DNA from: Paractinoplanes ferrugineus
GTDB lineage: Bacteria > Actinomycetota > Actinomycetes > Mycobacteriales > Micromonosporaceae
DNA: 64,000 nucleotides
Direction of reading: 5' to 3'
NCBI RefSeq assembly: GCF_016862195.1
Contig: NZ_BOMM01000014.1
Span: 160,202-224,201 of the forward strand
Shown here piece by piece: positions 52,591 to 61,505 of this stretch (positions are counted from its first letter, which is position 1; each line of letters starts with the position of its first letter). The translations under genes were made by a program, and so were the position numbers. The notes under the pieces were generated by a model. The model was given only the letters and a program-made list of their open reading frames with translations, ran no database searches and had not been told where the DNA came from.

Positions 52591-53850
52591 TCATCTGCGG
52601 ATTCCCCGGAAAGCTTCCCGTCGGGCACGACGCCGCCGCACGATCACCGCGAGGCACACCAGGGCCGCCGCCACCAGCGTCAACGCCGCCACCGAGAACC
52701 ACCAGGCGGCGTCGGTGGTGCCGATCTGCAGCAGGATCGCCGCGACCATGCAGGAGATGATCACCCACCACAGCACCACCGTGACCCGGTCCACCGGCGC
52801 GCCGACCCCGGCCGCCCGGACATGCGCGTTGGTGGCCGAGACGGTGAGCAACCGCACCGCGAACCCACCCAGGGCGGCCGCCCCGAGCAGCCACGCGAGC
52901 CATCCGGCCGGCGCGACGGTCGCGCTGAGCAGCAGAAGCAGGCAGAGCGCGAAGCCGATCGCCGCGATCCGCTGCCGGCCGGTGGTGAGCACACTCATCA
53001 GGTACGTACGCAGGGAGCGGTCCAGCCGAGCCACGAAGTAGGCCGCGAACCCCATCGTGACCAGCGCCGACCCGCCCGCCAGCAGGCGCGCGCCGGACAC
53101 CGAGAACTCGGTCATCCGCCAGCCCACGTACGCCAGCACCGCGAGCAGCACCGCCGTGTAGACCAGGAAGCGCCGCAGCGCCACGTCGAGCATGAACCGG
53201 CTGGCCTGCTGGCGCGGGTCGGAGCGCAGCGCCCCGGCCAGTCCGCTGGCCCCCCGGGCGAGCCGGCCCAGCGCGAACGGATTGCGGTGCACCACGTCGA
53301 GGGTGGCGAGCTCGTGCTGGGCGACCGCGTTGTCGGGCTCGATCGCGAGCGCGTCCCGCAGCGCCTGCCGGGCCCGGTCGGTGTAGTCGAGTTGCTTCAT
53401 CACCATCGCGTAGGTGATCCGGAAGTCCGCCTCGTTCGGGTCGAGCTGAACCGCGAGCCGGGCCGCCTGCTCGGCCTCCACCGCCCGCCGCCCGTCGCCG
53501 AGCAGGGCCCAGGCCAGCCGGTTGTGCCGGTACGCGTTGTCCGGTTCGAGCCGGGTGGCCCGCTGCGCCACCTCGATCGCCTCGTCGTGCCGGTCGAGCC
53601 CGGTCAGGGCCCGGCTGAGCGCGCCGAGGGCCTCGGCCGAGTCGGGCGCCACCTCGACCGCTCGCAGCGCCACCTCGTAGGCGAGCACCGGCTCCTTGCG
53701 GGCGAGCTGGGCGTGGGTCATCAGCACCAGGGCACGCAGGTTGTCCGGCTCGGCCGCGAGCACCGGGCCCAGCAGGTCGGCCGCCGCGTCCGGGTCGCCC
53801 CGCTGGAACTGCATGGCCGCCATCGCGACGGCCGTGCCAGTTTCGGTCAT
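52591..53850 (-). CDS. TPR-repeat membrane protein
   Basis: 419 aa. The N-terminal half (residues 1-200) has about five TPR units with the pattern AxxLEPDNAYRHNRLAWALL; the C-terminal half holds five to six helices (FLVYTAVLLAVLAYVGW, ALVTMGFAAYFVA, IAAIGFALCLLLLLSAT, WWVIISCMVAAILL). It is similar in its TPR part to the protein encoded next, so the two may be a duplicated pair. Function unknown. It starts 13 bp after the cyclase-like gene. Confidence 0.8.
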   Translation of the reverse strand: MTETGTAVAMAAMQFQRGDPDAAADLLGPVLAAEPDNLRALVLMTHAQLARKEPVLAYEVALRAVEVAPDSAEALGALSRALTGLDRHDEAIEVAQRATRLEPDNAYRHNRLAWALLGDGRRAVEAEQAARLAVQLDPNEADFRITYAMVMKQLDYTDRARQALRDALAIEPDNAVAQHELATLDVVHRNPFALGRLARGASGLAGALRSDPRQQASRFMLDVALRRFLVYTAVLLAVLAYVGWRMTEFSVSGARLLAGGSALVTMGFAAYFVARLDRSLRTYLMSVLTTGRQRIAAIGFALCLLLLLSATVAPAGWLAWLLGAAALGGFAVRLLTVSATNAHVRAAGVGAPVDRVTVVLWWVIISCMVAAILLQIGTTDAAWWFSVAALTLVAAALVCLAVIVRRRRARREAFRGIRR

Positions 53851-53863
53851 GGCTCAGTCTCGG

Positions 53864-54811
53864 TCACTGCTGAGCCGAGGTGGGGAGCCAACCCGCCGAG
53901 CGGGTGTGATCGTGCGGCTCGAACCACGGCATGGTCGCGAACGCCCGCACCGGGAAGGTCCCGAAGCCGGCGATCCGCGGTGGCGCGGCCGTGAACCGGG
54001 CGCCGAGCGGCGGCAGTTCGCTGAGGTTGGTGAGGTGCTCGACGATCGGGATCTCGGCGGCCAGCAGCACGCTGTGCGCGGGCCGCGCCCCACCCGGCAC
54101 CGCGTCGTCGAGGTTGGCCGCGTCGATGCCGACCAGGGCGGCTCCGCGGTCGGCCAGCAGGCGGGCGCCGGCCTCGGTCAGGAACGGCGAGTCGACGCCG
54201 TACCGCTCGGACGCCCAGTGCCGGTCGGCGCCGGTGTGCAGGAGCACCGCCCGGCCGGCCACCACGTACGGCTCGAGGTCGGCCGCGTCGATCCCCCGGC
54301 GCTCGGCGCCGACCAGCCGGACCACGACGGCGGGCAGGTCGGCGAGCCGGCCGAGCGGGATGCCGGCCAGGTCGGCGCCGTCGACGTAGCGGTGCCGGGG
54401 ACTGTCCAGATAGGTGCCGGTCTGCCCGATCAGGTCGATCCGGTCGAAGCTGAACTCGGTGCCCTCGGCGTAGGCCGCCCGTGACTCGGCCCACGTGCGG
54501 TAGGCGGAGATGACCGGGGCGGGCAGACCGGGGTAGGTGGTCATGCCCGACTCGATGACGTGACTGAGTTCGACGTACTCGATCCGGCTCTCGCTCCGGC
54601 CTTTGATCGTCGCCGGCGCACCGAAGATCCGCACCGCGGTGAGGGCGACCCGATCGACGTTGCGCAGGCCGAGCGAGGTGACCAGGCAGGCGGCGATCTC
54701 GGGGCGGGTGACGTCGGCGTGCGGCACCTCCACCAGCAGGCCCCGCGCCTGCAGGTGGCCGCCACCGGTCAGGGTGAGGTCCGCGTCCAGCTCCGCCCGG
54801 TACAGCAGCAC
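53864..54811 (-). CDS. Cyclase/kynurenine-formamidase-like protein with altered metal site
   Basis: 315 aa. Residues about 80-305 form the cyclase (KynB-like) fold: VELSHVIESGMTTYPGLP, the metal-motif region and LVGIDAANLDD. The family metal motif HXGTHXDXPXH reads QTGTYLDSPRH here, so two of the His ligands are changed, although an actinobacterial subgroup shares this form. An extra N-terminal part of about 78 residues precedes the domain. The reaction is unknown. The GTG start follows GGGAG. It lies 9 bp after the GDT1-type gene. Confidence 0.75.
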   Translation of the reverse strand: MLLYRAELDADLTLTGGGHLQARGLLVEVPHADVTRPEIAACLVTSLGLRNVDRVALTAVRIFGAPATIKGRSESRIEYVELSHVIESGMTTYPGLPAPVISAYRTWAESRAAYAEGTEFSFDRIDLIGQTGTYLDSPRHRYVDGADLAGIPLGRLADLPAVVVRLVGAERRGIDAADLEPYVVAGRAVLLHTGADRHWASERYGVDSPFLTEAGARLLADRGAALVGIDAANLDDAVPGGARPAHSVLLAAEIPIVEHLTNLSELPPLGARFTAAPPRIAGFGTFPVRAFATMPWFEPHDHTRSAGWLPTSAQQ

Positions 54812-54820
54812 GGCAGCTCC

Positions 54821-55408
54821 CTATCGCAGTTCGATGATCGCTTCCACGATCAACCAGATGCCGAAGATAGCGAAGAGAACGGCGGCGCCCCACTTGATGG
54901 CCTTCTCCGGAAGATGTTTGCCGAGCAGCCGGCCCACCAGAATGGCGAGCGCGTCGGCCGCGACCATCCCGAGCGTCGAACCGACCCAGGTGCCGAACCA
55001 GCCGTGCTGCGTCGCCAGCGTGATCGTCGCGAGCATCGTCTTGTCGCCGAGCTCGGCCAGGAAGAAGGCACCACCGACGGCCCAGATCGCCGAGCCGGTG
55101 GTGCGCTCGGCCTTGGTCTTCTCGTCGTCGGTGAGCTTGTCGCCGCGCAGCGTCCAGGCGCCGAAGGCCAGGAACGCGATGCCCGCGACCAGCGAGATCC
55201 AGCCGGTCGGCAGGGTGGCGCCGAGGCCGTAGCCGATGCCGACGGAGACGAGGTGCACCACCGCGGTCGCGATCGTGATGCCGATCAGAACCGGCACTGT
55301 CTTGAACCGGGTGGCGAAGGTCAGCGCCATGAGCTGCGACTTGTCGCCGAGTTCGGCGACGAAGATGACAGCGAAGCTGAGCACCAGCGCGGCGAGGAAT
55401 CCAGACAA
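54821..55408 (-). CDS. GDT1/TMEM165-type manganese (Ca/Mn) exporter
   Basis: 195 aa, six helices in two repeats, each with the family motif ELGDK(S/T): VAELGDKSQLMALTF (about residues 17-31) and FLAELGDKTMLATITL. The family exports Mn2+ or exchanges Ca2+/Mn2+ for protons. The start is TTG at 55408, preceded by GGGAG that belongs to the 3' arm of the leader terminator; homologues begin at the same place. It is the first gene after the manganese riboswitch and heads a run of four close genes. Confidence 0.9.
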   Translation of the reverse strand: MSGFLAALVLSFAVIFVAELGDKSQLMALTFATRFKTVPVLIGITIATAVVHLVSVGIGYGLGATLPTGWISLVAGIAFLAFGAWTLRGDKLTDDEKTKAERTTGSAIWAVGGAFFLAELGDKTMLATITLATQHGWFGTWVGSTLGMVAADALAILVGRLLGKHLPEKAIKWGAAVLFAIFGIWLIVEAIIELR

Positions 55409-55410
55409 AG

Positions 55411-55440
55411 AAAAACTCCCGGTCTCATCGTGACCGGGAG
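55411..55440 (-). terminator. Riboswitch expression platform: terminator with T-run
   Basis: Minus strand CTCCCGGTC (55440-55432) pairs with GACCGGGAG (55424-55416) around 7 nt, followed by TTTTT. It lies between the Mn2+ aptamer and the TTG start. Its 3' arm holds the GGGAG ribosome site, so the hairpin can block both transcription and translation. Confidence 0.85.
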
Positions 55441-55487
55441 GAAGTGTGCCCAAGGCGACCCCGACCCGGCCGTCGTGAAAAGCACAG

Positions 55488-55590
55488 CCAAGTCGAAGGT
55501 CTCGCTCGCCCCCGAAATCGGAGGCCGCGCGGCCGGACGCCCGAGAGCGTCAGCATGTCGACCGCGACGTTGGGAGCTACTCCCCTTCGC
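55488..55590 (-). ncRNA. Manganese-sensing yybP-ykoY riboswitch
   Basis: On the minus strand the leader reads CGAAGGGGAGTAGC at the 5' side and GAGACCTTCG at the 3' side. These are the conserved internal-loop strands of the yybP-ykoY aptamer, with P1 closed by CGAAGG and CCTTCG. The family senses Mn2+ and switches on efflux genes such as mntP and GDT1/TMEM165-type exporters, matching the gene downstream. A terminator hairpin with a T-run follows about 50 nt later, giving an ON switch. Confidence 0.88.
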
Positions 55591-55597
55591 GTGATCG

Positions 55598-55603
55598 AGT
55601 CTA
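55598..55603 (-). promoter_or_regulatory. Probable -10 element of the manganese-riboswitch operon
   Basis: TAGACT on the minus strand, about 7 nt before the first aptamer bases. Confidence 0.45.
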
Positions 55604-55662
55604 GCCGCTGCGGAGCGCCGGCCGGCCGGGAGGTGGTGCGGCTCACCCGGCCGGCCGGATCG

Positions 55663-57261
55663 TCACCGTTGGATCATCGCCCGCTCCAGTGCGGCCCGCG
55701 CGGGGTCGGCTTCGGCCCGCTTGCCCTTGCCGTCCACCGGGCCGCTGCCCGGTTCCGGCGCAGGCACCGGCTCGCACCGTTTGTCGGACCGCTCGCCCGC
55801 CTTGCGCTTGGGCAGCGCGCCGGTGGCGAGGTAGTCGGCGATCGTGTTGTCGACGCACTCGTCACCGAACAGTGAGCCGGCGTGCGTGGTGCCGCCGACG
55901 CCCTCGACCAGGGCCGAACGGGGGAACCGCTTGCGCACCTCGAGGCTGCCGCTGAACGGGGTGGCCGCGTCGAACGTCTCGCTGATCAGCAGGATCGGCG
56001 CCACGGTCTCGCCGGAGACGGTGGTCGGGATGCCCGGCTTGCCGGCCCAGGTTCGGCACGGCGCGTTGTACCAGGCGTTGGCCCAGGTCTCGAACGGCGC
56101 CCGGCGGTGCGTCTCCCAGTTGTCGGAAGTCCACTTCGTCCAGCTCAGCGGCCACTGCACGTCGGAGCACTGGGTGGCGAGGTACATCGCGTACCCGTTG
56201 TCGCCGCCGGCCTCCAGGGAATTGTTCTTGTCGTAGAGCTTCTTCAGCGGTTCCGGGTCGCGCTTGCGCACCCAGTCGGAGAACGCCTGAGCGATCTCCT
56301 CCCAGCCGAAGACGTAGTAGCCGGCCTGCAACAGCACGTCGGTGAACTCGGACGAGCCGATCTTCCCGCCGGCCGGCTTCTTGGCGAGTCGCGCCCGCTG
56401 GCTGTAGTAGAGCCGCTCGACTGCCTTGCCGGTGCGGCCCAGGTGGTAGATCCGGTCGTACTTGGCGACCCAGGCAAAGTAGATCTTGATGTTCTTGTCG
56501 AACGCGAGATCCTGGTCGAGGTTCGAGTCGTACCAGACGCGGGTGGGGTTGACGTTGCCGTCGAGCACCATCCGCCGCACCCGGGACGGGAACATCGTCG
56601 AGTAGACCTGGCCCAGGTAGGTCCCGTACGAGAAGCCGTAGAAGTTGATCTGAGTCGCGCCCAGAACCAGGCGGATGCTCTCCATGTCACGCACGGTGTC
56701 CTGGGTGCGGAGGTGGTCGAGCAGCTCACCACCGGCCGCGGCGCAATCCTTCGCGTACTTCTCGGTGCGCTTGAGCCACGCCGTCTCGATCGCGGTGGTG
56801 GTCGGCACGTACTCCGGCCGGTTGTAGCCGGCGTAGTCGCTGTCGCAGCTCAGCGACGGCTTGCTGGCGCCGACCCCGCGCGGGTCGAAACCGATCCAGT
56901 CGTACGCGCTGCCGGCCTCCTTCGGCACCAGCGACCCGATCACCGAAAGTCCCTGACCCTTGGCGCCCGGTCCACCCGGGTTGACCAGCATGATGCCTTG
57001 GTACTGCTTCTCCGGGACGGTGTGCTTGATCCGCGAGACAGCCAGCTCGATGGTCTCGCCGTCCGGCTTCTTGTAGTCCAGCGGCACCGTCACGAAGCCG
57101 CACTCGGCCTTGCGGCTGAGCAGCGACGAGTCGGTGCAGGTCGTCCAGGTCAGCTTCGGGTAACCGGGCTTGAGCCGGGCCTGCGCACCGGCCCCGGTCG
57201 CCACCGCACCGCTCGCCGCCACGGCAAGCGCGGCCGCCGCCGCCAGAAGTCTTCTCCGCAT
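55663..57261 (-). CDS. Secreted S33 alpha/beta-hydrolase peptidase (TAP-like)
   Basis: 532 aa. Signal peptide (residues 1-27), alpha/beta-hydrolase core and C-terminal TAP-like domain. The catalytic triad can be placed: Ser in GFSYGTYLG, Asp in ISETFDAATPF and His in GGTTHAGS; the oxyanion region is VNPGGPG. This matches the tripeptidyl aminopeptidases of Streptomyces, which trim tripeptides from the N-termini of secreted proteins. ATG 57261 follows GGAGGG; an ATG at 57276 would overlap that site. The C-terminal 40 residues are charged and Pro-rich. Confidence 0.93.
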   Translation of the reverse strand: MRRRLLAAAAALAVAASGAVATGAGAQARLKPGYPKLTWTTCTDSSLLSRKAECGFVTVPLDYKKPDGETIELAVSRIKHTVPEKQYQGIMLVNPGGPGAKGQGLSVIGSLVPKEAGSAYDWIGFDPRGVGASKPSLSCDSDYAGYNRPEYVPTTTAIETAWLKRTEKYAKDCAAAGGELLDHLRTQDTVRDMESIRLVLGATQINFYGFSYGTYLGQVYSTMFPSRVRRMVLDGNVNPTRVWYDSNLDQDLAFDKNIKIYFAWVAKYDRIYHLGRTGKAVERLYYSQRARLAKKPAGGKIGSSEFTDVLLQAGYYVFGWEEIAQAFSDWVRKRDPEPLKKLYDKNNSLEAGGDNGYAMYLATQCSDVQWPLSWTKWTSDNWETHRRAPFETWANAWYNAPCRTWAGKPGIPTTVSGETVAPILLISETFDAATPFSGSLEVRKRFPRSALVEGVGGTTHAGSLFGDECVDNTIADYLATGALPKRKAGERSDKRCEPVPAPEPGSGPVDGKGKRAEADPARAALERAMIQR

Positions 57262-57299
57262 CCTCAAGCCCTCCATATAGGTTTTGCCCCCATATGCTG

Positions 57300-57335
57300 C
57301 GGCGTGGGCGGCCCTCTTCAGGACCGCCCACGCCG
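57300..57335 (-). terminator. 12-bp stem-loop after the MFS gene
   Basis: CGGCGTGGGCGG (57300-57311) pairs with 57324-57335. It lies 22 bp past the MFS stop on the minus strand, although the only T-run (57337-57340) is on the plus side. Confidence 0.75.
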
Positions 57336-57357
57336 GTTTTCACGAAAGATGGGCCGT

Positions 57358-58575
57358 TTATCCGATTCGTGACCTCAGCCGTTGGGCCAGTGTCGCCACC
57401 GCCCCGAGCACGGCGACGACCAAGCCGTAGACCAACGCGGTGCGGTGCAGACCCTCACTGGTTGCCGCGAGACCGGCGATCACCGCGGGGACGCTGAAGG
57501 CGGTGTACGCGATGGTCAGCGCCACTGCGAGCAGCTCACCCCGCTCGTGCGGCGCGGCCAGCAACGCCAGCGTGCCGAAGGAGGCGAGGGCGGAGGCGCC
57601 GAAGCCGACCCCGGAGATCACCGTGCCGGCCGCCGCGACCCAGACGTTCGACCACTCCAGTCCGGCGACGCTGATCAGCGAGCCGGCCGTGAGCAGGGCG
57701 GCGGCCACGGTGAGAACGCGCGGGGTCGGGAGCTTGCGCATGGCGTACGAAGTGATCGCGCCGGTGCCGCACAGCAGCGTCACCACGAAGCCGCCGACCA
57801 GGTGGTTGGTCAGCCCGAACACACCGGCCGCCACGGACGGACCGAGCGAGAGGTAGAGCCCGCCGATCGCCCAGCTCGCCACGATGATCGGCGTGAGGGC
57901 GAGCACGTCACCCCGCAGCCGGGCCGGAACTCCCAGCTTGGGGGCCAGCGAACCGACCGCGCCGGGACGCCGGGCCGAGGTCTCCGGGATCCGCGCCACC
58001 ACTATCGCGGCCGACCCCATGGCGGCCAGCAGCAGCGCCCAGACCAGGTGGGTGGGCTCGGGGGCGAACTGCACGAGAGCGCCGCAGCCGAGCGCGCCGA
58101 CGGCCAGCCCGGCGACCGGGGCGATGCCGTTGATCAGCCCGGCCCGGCCCGGGGCGTGCGGCGGGTTGAGGTCGACCAGGGCGGCGCCGAGCGTGGTGAG
58201 CGCGACACCGGTGGCGATGCCCTGCAGGAGCCGAGCCACGAGCAGCACCGTCACATCACCTGCGGCCAGGAACAACACCAGCGAAACGGCCTCGAGCGCG
58301 ATCGCCGCGGCCAGCACCGGCCGGCGCCCGACGTGGTCGCTGAGTGCGCCGAGCGTGAGCAGCGCCCCGATCAGGCCGACCACGTAGACCGCGAAGACGA
58401 CGGTGAGCGTCGTCGCCGAGAAGCCCCAGAGGTGCTGGTAGACGACGTAGAGCGGGGACGGCGCGGCGGACGCGGCGGCGAACGTCACGAAGATCGCCGC
58501 GATGGCCGCGAACGCGACCGGGTGAGACAACCGCTTTCCGCGGACAGCGGGTGGCGCTTCGGCAAGGGTGGTCAT
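57358..58575 (-). CDS. MFS transporter under TetR control
   Basis: 405-aa, 12-helix MFS permease with the motif A-like loop LGALSDHVGRRPVLAAA between TM2 and TM3 and LLVARLLQGIATGVALTTLGA (motif B region). It is probably a drug exporter. ATG 58575 follows GGGGGAG. It is divergent from the TetR gene at 58653, with two operator copies between them, so it should be induced by a ligand of that TetR. Confidence 0.9.
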   Translation of the reverse strand: MTTLAEAPPAVRGKRLSHPVAFAAIAAIFVTFAAASAAPSPLYVVYQHLWGFSATTLTVVFAVYVVGLIGALLTLGALSDHVGRRPVLAAAIALEAVSLVLFLAAGDVTVLLVARLLQGIATGVALTTLGAALVDLNPPHAPGRAGLINGIAPVAGLAVGALGCGALVQFAPEPTHLVWALLLAAMGSAAIVVARIPETSARRPGAVGSLAPKLGVPARLRGDVLALTPIIVASWAIGGLYLSLGPSVAAGVFGLTNHLVGGFVVTLLCGTGAITSYAMRKLPTPRVLTVAAALLTAGSLISVAGLEWSNVWVAAAGTVISGVGFGASALASFGTLALLAAPHERGELLAVALTIAYTAFSVPAVIAGLAATSEGLHRTALVYGLVVAVLGAVATLAQRLRSRIG

Positions 58576-58596
58576 GTCTCCCCCGATTCTTCGGAC

Positions 58597-58610
58597 AGAC
58601 AGGTCTGTCT
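58597..58610. promoter_or_regulatory. TetR operator 1
   Basis: AGACAG-GT-CTGTCT, 6-bp arms, 21 bp before the MFS start. The same site occurs inverted at 58625-58638. Confidence 0.75.
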
Positions 58611-58624
58611 GACTCGCCGAGACT

Positions 58625-58638
58625 AGACAGACCTGTCT
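58625..58638. promoter_or_regulatory. TetR operator 2
   Basis: AGACAG-AC-CTGTCT, the reverse complement of operator 1, with centres 28 bp apart. It sits 2 bp before the TetR -10, so binding would also repress tetR. Confidence 0.75.
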
Positions 58639-58640
58639 GG

Positions 58641-58646
58641 TATCGT
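58641..58646 (+). promoter_or_regulatory. -10 element of the leaderless TetR gene
   Basis: TATCGT ends 6 nt before the ATG at 58653, the same arrangement as at 27810-27815. Confidence 0.5.
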
Positions 58647-58652
58647 CAAGCC

Positions 58653-59255
58653 ATGTCACCCGCGTCACCCACCACCACCGCCCGCGGCACCGGGCGCAAG
58701 CCGTCCGCCCGCGAGCGCCTGCTGACCGCCGCCGACGAGCTCTTCTACGCCGAGGGCGTGCACACGGTCGGCATCGACCGGATCATCGAGCGCGCCGGGG
58801 TCGCCAAGGCCTCCCTCTACAGCTGTTTCGGCAGCAAGGAGGAGTTGGTCCGGGCCTATCTGGAAAACCGGCACCAGATCCGGCGGCAGCGGATCCTGGC
58901 CGGCCTCGAGCGGTTCGAGAGTCCGCGCGACCGGCTGCTCGGCGTCTTCGACGTGCTGGGCGCCCTGACCGCCACGCCCGGCTTCCGAGGCTGCCCCTTC
59001 TACAACGCCAGCGCCGAGTCGGTGGCCGAGGGCGGCGCCGTCGAACAGGTCTCCAACGCCAACCGCGCGTGGACCAGAGGCCTGTTCACCGAGTTGGCCC
59101 GCGACGCCGGCGTCCCCGACCCGCCGGCCCTGGCCGACCAGTTGATGATCCTCTACGACGGCGCCTCGGTCGGCGCCCGGATGGACAAGCAGCCGGGCGC
59201 CGCCACGCTCTCCCGCCAGATGGCCGAGCACATGCTGAACGCCGCCACTGCCTAG
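58653..59255 (+). CDS. TetR family regulator of the divergent MFS gene
   Basis: 200 aa: HTH at about residues 18-65 (ARERLLTAADELFYAEGVHTVGIDRIIERAGVAKASLY in part), then a helical ligand domain with GCPFYNASAESVAEGG, found in the actinobacterial AcrR-like group. It probably represses both itself and the MFS exporter through the paired AGACAG/CTGTCT sites. No ribosome site precedes ATG 58653, but a -10 lies 6 nt upstream, so the mRNA is likely leaderless. It ends 2 bp before the convergent MFS gene. Confidence 0.92.
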   Translation: MSPASPTTTARGTGRKPSARERLLTAADELFYAEGVHTVGIDRIIERAGVAKASLYSCFGSKEELVRAYLENRHQIRRQRILAGLERFESPRDRLLGVFDVLGALTATPGFRGCPFYNASAESVAEGGAVEQVSNANRAWTRGLFTELARDAGVPDPPALADQLMILYDGASVGARMDKQPGAATLSRQMAEHMLNAATA

Positions 59256-59257
59256 CG

Positions 59258-61045
59258 CTACGGCTTCGCGTGATCGAGCGGCTCGGCGACGCCCGTCGCG
59301 GGAGTGAACGGCTGCGCGTCGGCCAGTTCGGCCTTGACCTCGGCCTCGTGGGCCACGAACCCGGTCGCGACCGTCCCGGTTGCCGCGGTCGGGGCCTTAC
59401 GGCTGCGCAGCAGCGAGAGCAGGGCGCCGACCACGGCCATCGCGATGGCCATCCAGAAGACGATCACCAGGCCGTCGTGGAACGGGGTGGCGATCAGACG
59501 CGGGAAGAACTGCAGACCGGTCAGGGTCGCGGCGTTGGCCGGGGGCAGGGCGCCCAGCACCGTCGGGCCGAGCAACTCGCCTATCGGGTTGAAGCCCAGG
59601 AACGCGGCGAACAGGGTGCCGACCGGCGGCAGCTGGGCGATCGCGTCCGCGGTCTGGGCCGGTACGCCCTGGGCCGACAGGCCGGTGCTGAGCGTTCCCG
59701 GCAGCGAGTCGGCCAGGCCGGCCACCATCAGCGAGAAGAAGACGCCGATGGAGAGCACCTGGCCGGCGTTCTGGAAGGTGGCCCGCATGCCGGAGGCGGC
59801 GCCGCGCATGTTGGCCGGCACGCTCGACATGATCAGGGACGTGTTCGGCGCCGCGAACAGGCCGCCGCCCAGGCCGTTGATGAAGATCAGGGTGGCGAAG
59901 ACGGCGTAGTTGAAGTCGCCCGGCAGCAGCAGGAGCCCGACGAACGAGACCGCCATCACCAGCAGGCCGCCGGAGGCGAACAGGCGCGGCCCGAACTTGT
60001 CGGAGAGGTAGCCGGCGAGCGGACCGGCGGCCAGGAAGCCGATAGTCATCGGGACCAGATAGATGCCGGCCCACAGCGGGGTCGACTCGTAGTCGTAGCC
60101 GTGCAGCGGCAGCCAGATGCCCTGGAGCCAGATGATCAGCATGAACTGGAGGCCGCCGCGGGCCACGCTGGCCAGCAGGTTGGCCGCATTACCGCTGGTG
60201 AAGCCGACGTTCTTGAACAGCTTGAGGGGGAACATCGGTTCCGGCACCCGGGTCTCGATGACGCCGAACCCCACGAGCACCGCCGCGCCGCCGATCAGGC
60301 CGGTCAGCACCCACGGGTTCGACCAGCCCATGGTGTGGCCGCCGTACGGCTGAATTCCGTAGGTGATCGCGGCCAGCACGGCCGTGAGGCCGATCGCGAA
60401 CGTCGCGTTGCCCCACCAGTCGATCTTCGCGGGGCGGCGCTGGCCGGTGTCGTGCAGCGACCGGTACGCCCAGATGGTGCCGAGCACGCCCAGCGGGATG
60501 TTGACCCAGAAGATCGAGCGCCAGTCCCACTCGGCGAGCAGGCCACCGAGCACGAGACCGATGAACGAGCCGGCCAGCGCCGAGACGATGTTGACGCCGA
60601 GCGCCATGCCACGCTTCTCGGCCGGGAAGGCGTCGGTGATGATCGCGGCCGAGTTGGCCATCAGCATCGCGCCGCCGACCGCCTGGAGCACCCGCCAGCC
60701 GATCAACCAGATCGCGCCGCCGCCCCCGTCGAACGGGTCGAGCGACAGGATGACGCTGGTGATCGTGAAGATCGCGAAGCCGGCGTTGTAGATCTTGACC
60801 CGGCCGTACATGTCGCCGAGCCGGCCGAGCGTGACCACCAGCACCGCGGTGACCAGCATGTAGCCCATCAGCATCCACAGCAGATAGCTGACGTTGCCCG
60901 CGTCGAGCGGGTTGACATGGATGCCCTTGAAGATCGCCGGCAGCGAGATCAGGACGATCGACGAGTTGATCGTCGCGAGCAGGTTGCCGAGCGTGGTGTT
61001 CGACAGCGCGATCCACTTGTACCGGGGGTGGTCGACCGTGATCAA
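59258..61045 (-). CDS. MFS transporter, DHA2 (EmrB/QacA) 14-helix type
   Basis: 595 aa with about 14 helices: [14 protein letters not shown] (motif A), [19 protein letters not shown] (motif B/C region) and [26 protein letters not shown] (motif C, typical of antiporters). A charged tail of about 50 residues ends the protein. Probably a proton-driven multidrug exporter. The start is TTG at 61045, preceded by GAGGGG at 8 nt. It lies 10 bp after the MarR gene, with which it forms an operon. Confidence 0.9.
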   Translation of the reverse strand: MITVDHPRYKWIALSNTTLGNLLATINSSIVLISLPAIFKGIHVNPLDAGNVSYLLWMLMGYMLVTAVLVVTLGRLGDMYGRVKIYNAGFAIFTITSVILSLDPFDGGGGAIWLIGWRVLQAVGGAMLMANSAAIITDAFPAEKRGMALGVNIVSALAGSFIGLVLGGLLAEWDWRSIFWVNIPLGVLGTIWAYRSLHDTGQRRPAKIDWWGNATFAIGLTAVLAAITYGIQPYGGHTMGWSNPWVLTGLIGGAAVLVGFGVIETRVPEPMFPLKLFKNVGFTSGNAANLLASVARGGLQFMLIIWLQGIWLPLHGYDYESTPLWAGIYLVPMTIGFLAAGPLAGYLSDKFGPRLFASGGLLVMAVSFVGLLLLPGDFNYAVFATLIFINGLGGGLFAAPNTSLIMSSVPANMRGAASGMRATFQNAGQVLSIGVFFSLMVAGLADSLPGTLSTGLSAQGVPAQTADAIAQLPPVGTLFAAFLGFNPIGELLGPTVLGALPPANAATLTGLQFFPRLIATPFHDGLVIVFWMAIAMAVVGALLSLLRSRKAPTAATGTVATGFVAHEAEVKAELADAQPFTPATGVAEPLDHAKP

Positions 61046-61055
61046 AGTGAGCCCC

Positions 61056-61505
61056 TCAAATCGACTGTTCGGTGATCAGCTCGCCGAGCCGCTCCAGCGC
61101 GGGCAACGCCGCCACGATGGCCGCGTGGTCCTCCGCCGGAAGCTGTTCCAGCAGGGCGGACAGGGCCCGGGTGCGACCCTCGCGGCGCTTGGCCACGGCT
61201 TCCCGGCCGGCCTCGGTGATCGTGACGACCACGGCCCGCCCGTCGTCGGGGTCGCTGCCCCGGCTCGCGAGGCCCTCCTTCTCCAGCCGGGTGACCAGCT
61301 GGGTCATCGCGGGCTGGCTGACCCCCTCGGGAACGTGCAGCTCGCAGAGCCGGTGCGGGCCCGACCGCTCGAGCCGGCGCAGGGTCGAGGCCGCGGTCAG
61401 GCTCAGCTCGGATCGCGGGGTGAGCCGGCGTAGCACCTCGTAGAAGCGCTCGAAGCCGCCGGCGATGGCCACGTCCACCGGCGAAGGGTTATCTGTATGC
61501 CGCAC
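61056..61505 (-). CDS. MarR family regulator of the downstream MFS exporter
   Basis: 149 aa with a winged [50 protein letters not shown] in part, then the [14 protein letters not shown] wing. It is first in the operon with the DHA2 exporter and probably represses it until a drug binds. The GTG start at 61505 follows a TATAAA string by 6 nt, suggesting a leaderless mRNA and an operator in the AT-rich DNA just upstream. Confidence 0.9.
   Translation of the reverse strand: MRHTDNPSPVDVAIAGGFERFYEVLRRLTPRSELSLTAASTLRRLERSGPHRLCELHVPEGVSQPAMTQLVTRLEKEGLASRGSDPDDGRAVVVTITEAGREAVAKRREGRTRALSALLEQLPAEDHAAIVAALPALERLGELITEQSI

Noticed and set aside
55409..55453. Upstream GTG start for the GDT1-type exporter
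   Set aside because: It would translate through the terminator hairpin; homologues begin at the TTG at 55408.
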